This document shows, piece after piece, positions 7,991 through 11,068 of a stretch of 11,068 nucleotides of DNA. The DNA is from Saccoglossus kowalevskii (taxonomy: Eukaryota; Hemichordata; Enteropneusta; Harrimaniidae). The stretch spans positions 1,433,822-1,444,889 of the forward strand of contig NW_003130854.1 of assembly GCF_000003605.2 (NCBI RefSeq). The letters run 5' to 3'. Each line of letters begins with the position of its first letter. Position 1 is the stretch's first letter. The notes beneath the pieces were generated by a model. That model did no database searches. It was not told the DNA's origin and saw only the letters and a program-made list of their open reading frames with translations. Both the position numbers and the translations under genes were made by a program.

Positions 7991-10024
7991 GGAACGGATT
8001 AGTGGCTCTATTGTCCATATCGTTGTTGTTGTTGTGTTTCAAAACTCTAATGGATGTCAGATTTCATCCTCTTATTAAGCGCACTGTAACACCCTTCACC
8101 CTTTTCTTGCACATTTCAAAGAAACATACACGCGCCCCGGAGTTCTGAATAGAGGATCGATTAAAGTACTTTGCGGAGCTCTATAGTCTCTCGTTCCCTC
8201 AGTACACAACATTTCATGCCTTGTAAATGTCTTTTCTGTTGAACGCTTTTCTATGAATTGGATTTATTTTTTTTCGCTACTGGCTAGTTTTAGCGCAAGC
8301 GCAAGTTGAAGAAGTGGTTCGCACCGAACCAGGCGATGACACCGTGAATATCGAGCGGGTAATTTTTGTTTTTAAAAAAACGACGAAACACAATGACGAA
8401 ACAACAGTACTTATTCATACGTTGTGCCCTTTTCACACACATAACCCGACAAAAGCATGAATAAAAATGTAAAAGAAAAAACGCCTAAATATTTTGTGCA
8501 CGTAATAATGCCCAGAATACGCCTTTATATAAACAGGATTTGAACTTCATCTGTGACACTATGACTATAGGTCTGACAAATCTCGATGGCAGTGATGTTA
8601 CAATGACCTCCGAGTTTCTTTAACCGCATGGAGATCACGTACAGCTCCCACGCAGGACGCAGAGCGGACCAATTCCTTGACTCAATTACCATCAATTAAA
8701 TAGCCGCCCAATCTGAGAAATCGTTTTCTGTTGATGTTATAACGTTTCAGTATTTTTCAAAAAAAACGTATCTCGGGGCCCCTCCACTCTCCTTCTTGGT
8801 ACGAACACTTGTAAATCTATTTCTAGTGAAGTATTACGACTCTAAAAATTCTTCTGAATAATTGATGTCATATTTCATGGGCAATATACCGCTCAGTCAG
8901 CCATAGTCTTTAATGGAATACACCATTTGTTAATAGAGGGGTATAATCAATAGATGAAAAAAGATAAAACAACCGTGAATGCGAAAAAAAATATGCGAGC
9001 TTTTGAAAAATGCAGCAGTGCAGACAAATCACGGCTCGGTGACGCAAAACCGGTACTGAATAAAACACGTCTACTTACACACTGATTACGTACTGGCTAA
9101 TTACTTGCATTATAATACAGTAACGCAATTATGTGTTATGTGTTATTTTTAAATACCGTAGAAACCAGCAACGTTCTGGTACGATTATGTATGTATATTG
9201 GAGTATGTACGTCACGTGATGCTGCGGTGGTACCGAGTCAAAAGTATCTAACCCATTTTGCACTTTGTCTTATTTTTTGAAATTGTTGCAAAGTTAGAAT
9301 TGTACAGTCACGTTGATTATTGTAAAATGTAGATTCAGACTTTCGTTGATCAATAAACGACGGTTTGTCGGAGTCTCAGTTGTTGCGGGGCGTCAGCAGT
9401 CCAACGTCATGTTGTAGCGAGAGGAAATATACGTGCATAGTTTTCGCAATATTATATGATTACTGGACTTTTTGTCTATAATTAGCATGTCTAAGATTTC
9501 GTTATCAAAATGAAATGTGTGTTATTTTGAAAAAGTCAAAAGGCATGTCGATTTGAAAAAGAAAGTCGGGAAAAAATTGGGACGATATTATGGACGAAGG
9601 CTGTAGTTGCGGTCCATTGATATACGCCCTGTGATTTGTTCTGTCAACACTGTTTTCATATGGTGAGACCCGATGATAACAGTGACACCCATAATAAAAG
9701 ATGGAATTTCCCTTCCATCGTATATGTGTATTTCAGAGATAAGGCGGGCAGCGCGACTCATTCTTCTATTGTTGTGTCTCGTATCATCTCTTAGGCAAGT
9801 TTGCCTTCTCTCATTGTTATGCAAATGTTATCGCGTGTTTTGGAAACATTTTAAGTGCTCTGTGAAACGTTATCGCTCGTGGAATACATTACAAAGTGAT
9901 GTTACTGCTTCATGTGGGGTTTTTACGAAAGTGCTTATGTCAAAACGTAGTAACTAATCCCTTTTCTTGTTTGACTCGTGAAAAAAGAAGATTTACATAA
10001 AAATTAGTAGTTATTTCTACAATA
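7991..10024. other. Unassigned non-coding sequence
   Basis: Contains a (GTT)4 run at 8022-8033, a chance-level hairpin TGGTTCG-CAC-CGAACCA at 8315-8331, and the palindrome GGGGCCCC near 8776. The longest ATG frame of the window (9673-9957, plus, 94 codons) has a leucine-rich hydrophobic stretch but no recognisable domain, and it is overlapped by an open stretch on the other strand. Confidence 0.55.
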
Positions 10025-10041
10025 CCCCCCCCCAAAAAAAA
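10025..10041 (+). repeat. C9A8 homopolymer junction
   Basis: Nine C residues (10025-10033) are followed directly by eight A residues (10034-10041). It lies about 70 bases before the minisatellite and is likely to be unstable in replication and error-prone in sequencing. No function is evident. Confidence 0.9.
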
Positions 10042-10108
10042 CACAAAAACGCATTCACAATTGAAAAGTGTCTAAGCTAAGGCCAGGTTGTTGGTATCTT
10101 ATTCTGAA

Positions 10109-10407
10109 TAAACATATAGTGTCTATGGTGGAAATATAGGCGGTATAGACATATAGTGTCTATGGTGGAAATATAGGCGGTATAGACATATAGTGTCTAT
10201 GGTGGAAATATAGTCGGTATAGACATATAGTGTCTATGACGGAAATTTAGGCGCTATAGACATATAGTGTCTATGGTGGAAATTTAGGCGCTATAGACAT
10301 ATAGTGTCTATGATGGAAATTTAGGCGGTATAGACATATAGTGTTTTTGACGGAAATTTAGTCGGTATAGACATATAGTGTCTATGATGGAAATATATAA
10401 AGTATAG
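10109..10407. repeat. Left block of the minisatellite (ACATATAG subtype)
   Basis: The first eight units all read ACATATAG at the core and mostly carry GGCGG or GGCGC before the next TATAGAC. With A at this position the dyad arms are seven perfect base pairs (ATAGACA and TGTCTAT) around a five-base centre TATAG. The unit starting at 10334 breaks its right arm (GTGTTTTTG). The first three units are nearly identical to one another, which suggests recent local duplication. Confidence 0.9.
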
Positions 10408-11068
10408 ACCTATATTGTCTATGATGGAATATATGTACGGTATAGACCTATAGTGTCTATGATGGAATATAAATACGGTATAGACCTATAGTGTCTATGG
10501 TGGAATTAAAGATGGTATAGACCTATAGTGTGTATGATAGAAACATAGTCGGTATAGACCTATAGTGTCTATAATGGGAATATATACGGTATAGACCTAT
10601 AGTGTCTATGATGGAAATATAGACGGTATAGACCTATAGTGGCTATGATGGGAATATAGACGGAATAGACCTATAGTGTGTATGATAGAAATATAGACAG
10701 CATAGACCTATATTGTCTATGGTGGAATTTTAGACGGTATAGACCTATAATGGCTATGATGGAAATATAGACGGTATAGACCTATAGTGTCTATGATGGG
10801 AATATAGACGGTAGAGACCTATAGTGTTCATGATAGAAACATAGTCGGTATAGACCTATAGTGTCTATGATGGAAATATAGACGGTATAGACCTATAGTG
10901 TCTATGATGGGAATATAGACGGTATAGACCTATAGTGTGTATGATAGAAACATAGTCGCTATAGACCTATAGTGGCTATGATGGGAATATAGTCGGTATA
11001 GACCTATAGTGTCTATGATGGAAATAAAGTCAGTATAGACCTATAGTGTCTATGGTGGAAAATGGACA
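10408..11068. repeat. Right block of the minisatellite (ACCTATAG subtype)
   Basis: From 10408 every unit reads ACCTATA at the core instead of ACATATA, so the dyad arms shorten to six pairs (ATAGAC and GTCTAT) around a seven-base centre that includes the self-complementary CTATAG. Spacer variants recur in order: a unit with ATGATAGAAA (starts 10521, 10669, 10817, 10928), a unit with ATGGGAAT (10558, 10632, 10780, 10891, 10965) and a unit with ATGGAAAT (10595, 10743, 10854, 11002). Core substitutions such as TATTGTCTAT (10408, 10706) and GTGGCTAT (10632, 10965) also recur. Confidence 0.9.

Larger units (their letters stand above)
10109..11068. repeat. 37-bp tandem minisatellite array, open at the window edge
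   Basis: Twenty-six successive copies can be counted by the core AGAC(A/C)TAT. The AC of this core falls at 10112, 10149, 10186, 10223, 10260, 10297, 10334, 10371, 10408, 10446, 10484, 10521 and then every 37 bases to 11039. All steps are 37 bp except the two units starting at 10408 and 10446, which are 38 bp. Each unit carries the 19-base element ATAGAC(A/C)TATAGTGTCTAT, whose ends are inverted repeats, followed by a more variable spacer around ATGGTGG or ATGATGG and AAATATAG. Since 37 is not a multiple of three and every unit contains TAG, no frame stays open, so the array is non-coding. The last copy is cut by the window end and its final ten bases already drift from the consensus. The left edge is abrupt, with unique sequence up to about 10108. 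Confidence 0.97.

Noticed and set aside
8315-8331. Perfect hairpin TGGTTCG-CAC-CGAACCA
   Set aside because: Several 7-bp hairpins with short loops are expected by chance in 11 kb, and nothing nearby supports a terminator or RNA element.
687-9220. Scattered CACGTG hexamers (for example near 689, 3291, 4634, 5654, 6729, 9212) as regulatory E-boxes
   Set aside because: They are spread without clustering or a recognisable promoter, so no regulatory role can be supported.
9673-9957. Longest ATG frame in the window (94 codons, plus strand)
   Set aside because: A frame of this length is expected by chance in six frames of 11 kb. The translation matches no family I know and the opposite strand is open over part of the same span.

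Overview
This window looks like nuclear DNA of a eukaryote, most likely a metazoan. It is AT-rich, with long homopolymer A and T runs, several simple repeats, no operon-like gene packing and no long open frame. The longest ATG-started frame is 94 codons (9673-9957, +) and matches nothing I recognise. CpG is not obviously depleted by eye, and a marine-type invertebrate would fit, but the sequence alone does not settle the species. I see no bacterial gene, no CRISPR array, no rRNA, no convincing tRNA and no intact transposase or reverse transcriptase. I read it as intergenic or intronic DNA.

Layout. 1-1800 is mostly unassigned and holds one minus-strand open stretch (607-867) with immunoglobulin-like spacing behind a splice-acceptor-like CAG. 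1801-2590 carries simple repeats. 2593-2742 is a loose foldback, followed at once by a tighter 80-nt hairpin at 2784-2863 that has the size and shape of a microRNA precursor. 2900-5560 is AT-rich and largely featureless, apart from a perfect 12-bp triplet repeat and one small frame with a signal-peptide-like start. 5654-6590 holds two or three diverged copies of a short interspersed sequence built around a GTAAACAAAC-like core; a 17-residue WD40-like carboxy end lies just after one copy. 7380-7990 is a GC-richer segment with open frames on both strands. 7990-10100 is again mostly unassigned.

The clearest feature is the tandem array from about 10109 to the window end: 26 visible copies of a 37-bp unit, each with an internal dyad. 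The array has two sequence blocks with a sharp boundary at 10408, and a partial higher-order pattern of mostly four units (148 bp). It runs off the window edge, so its full size is unknown.

Nothing here amounts to a demonstrated new system. The best leads are the dyad-bearing minisatellite, the 2784-2863 hairpin and the paired interspersed repeats. The protein-like stretches are weak pattern matches and are marked as such.
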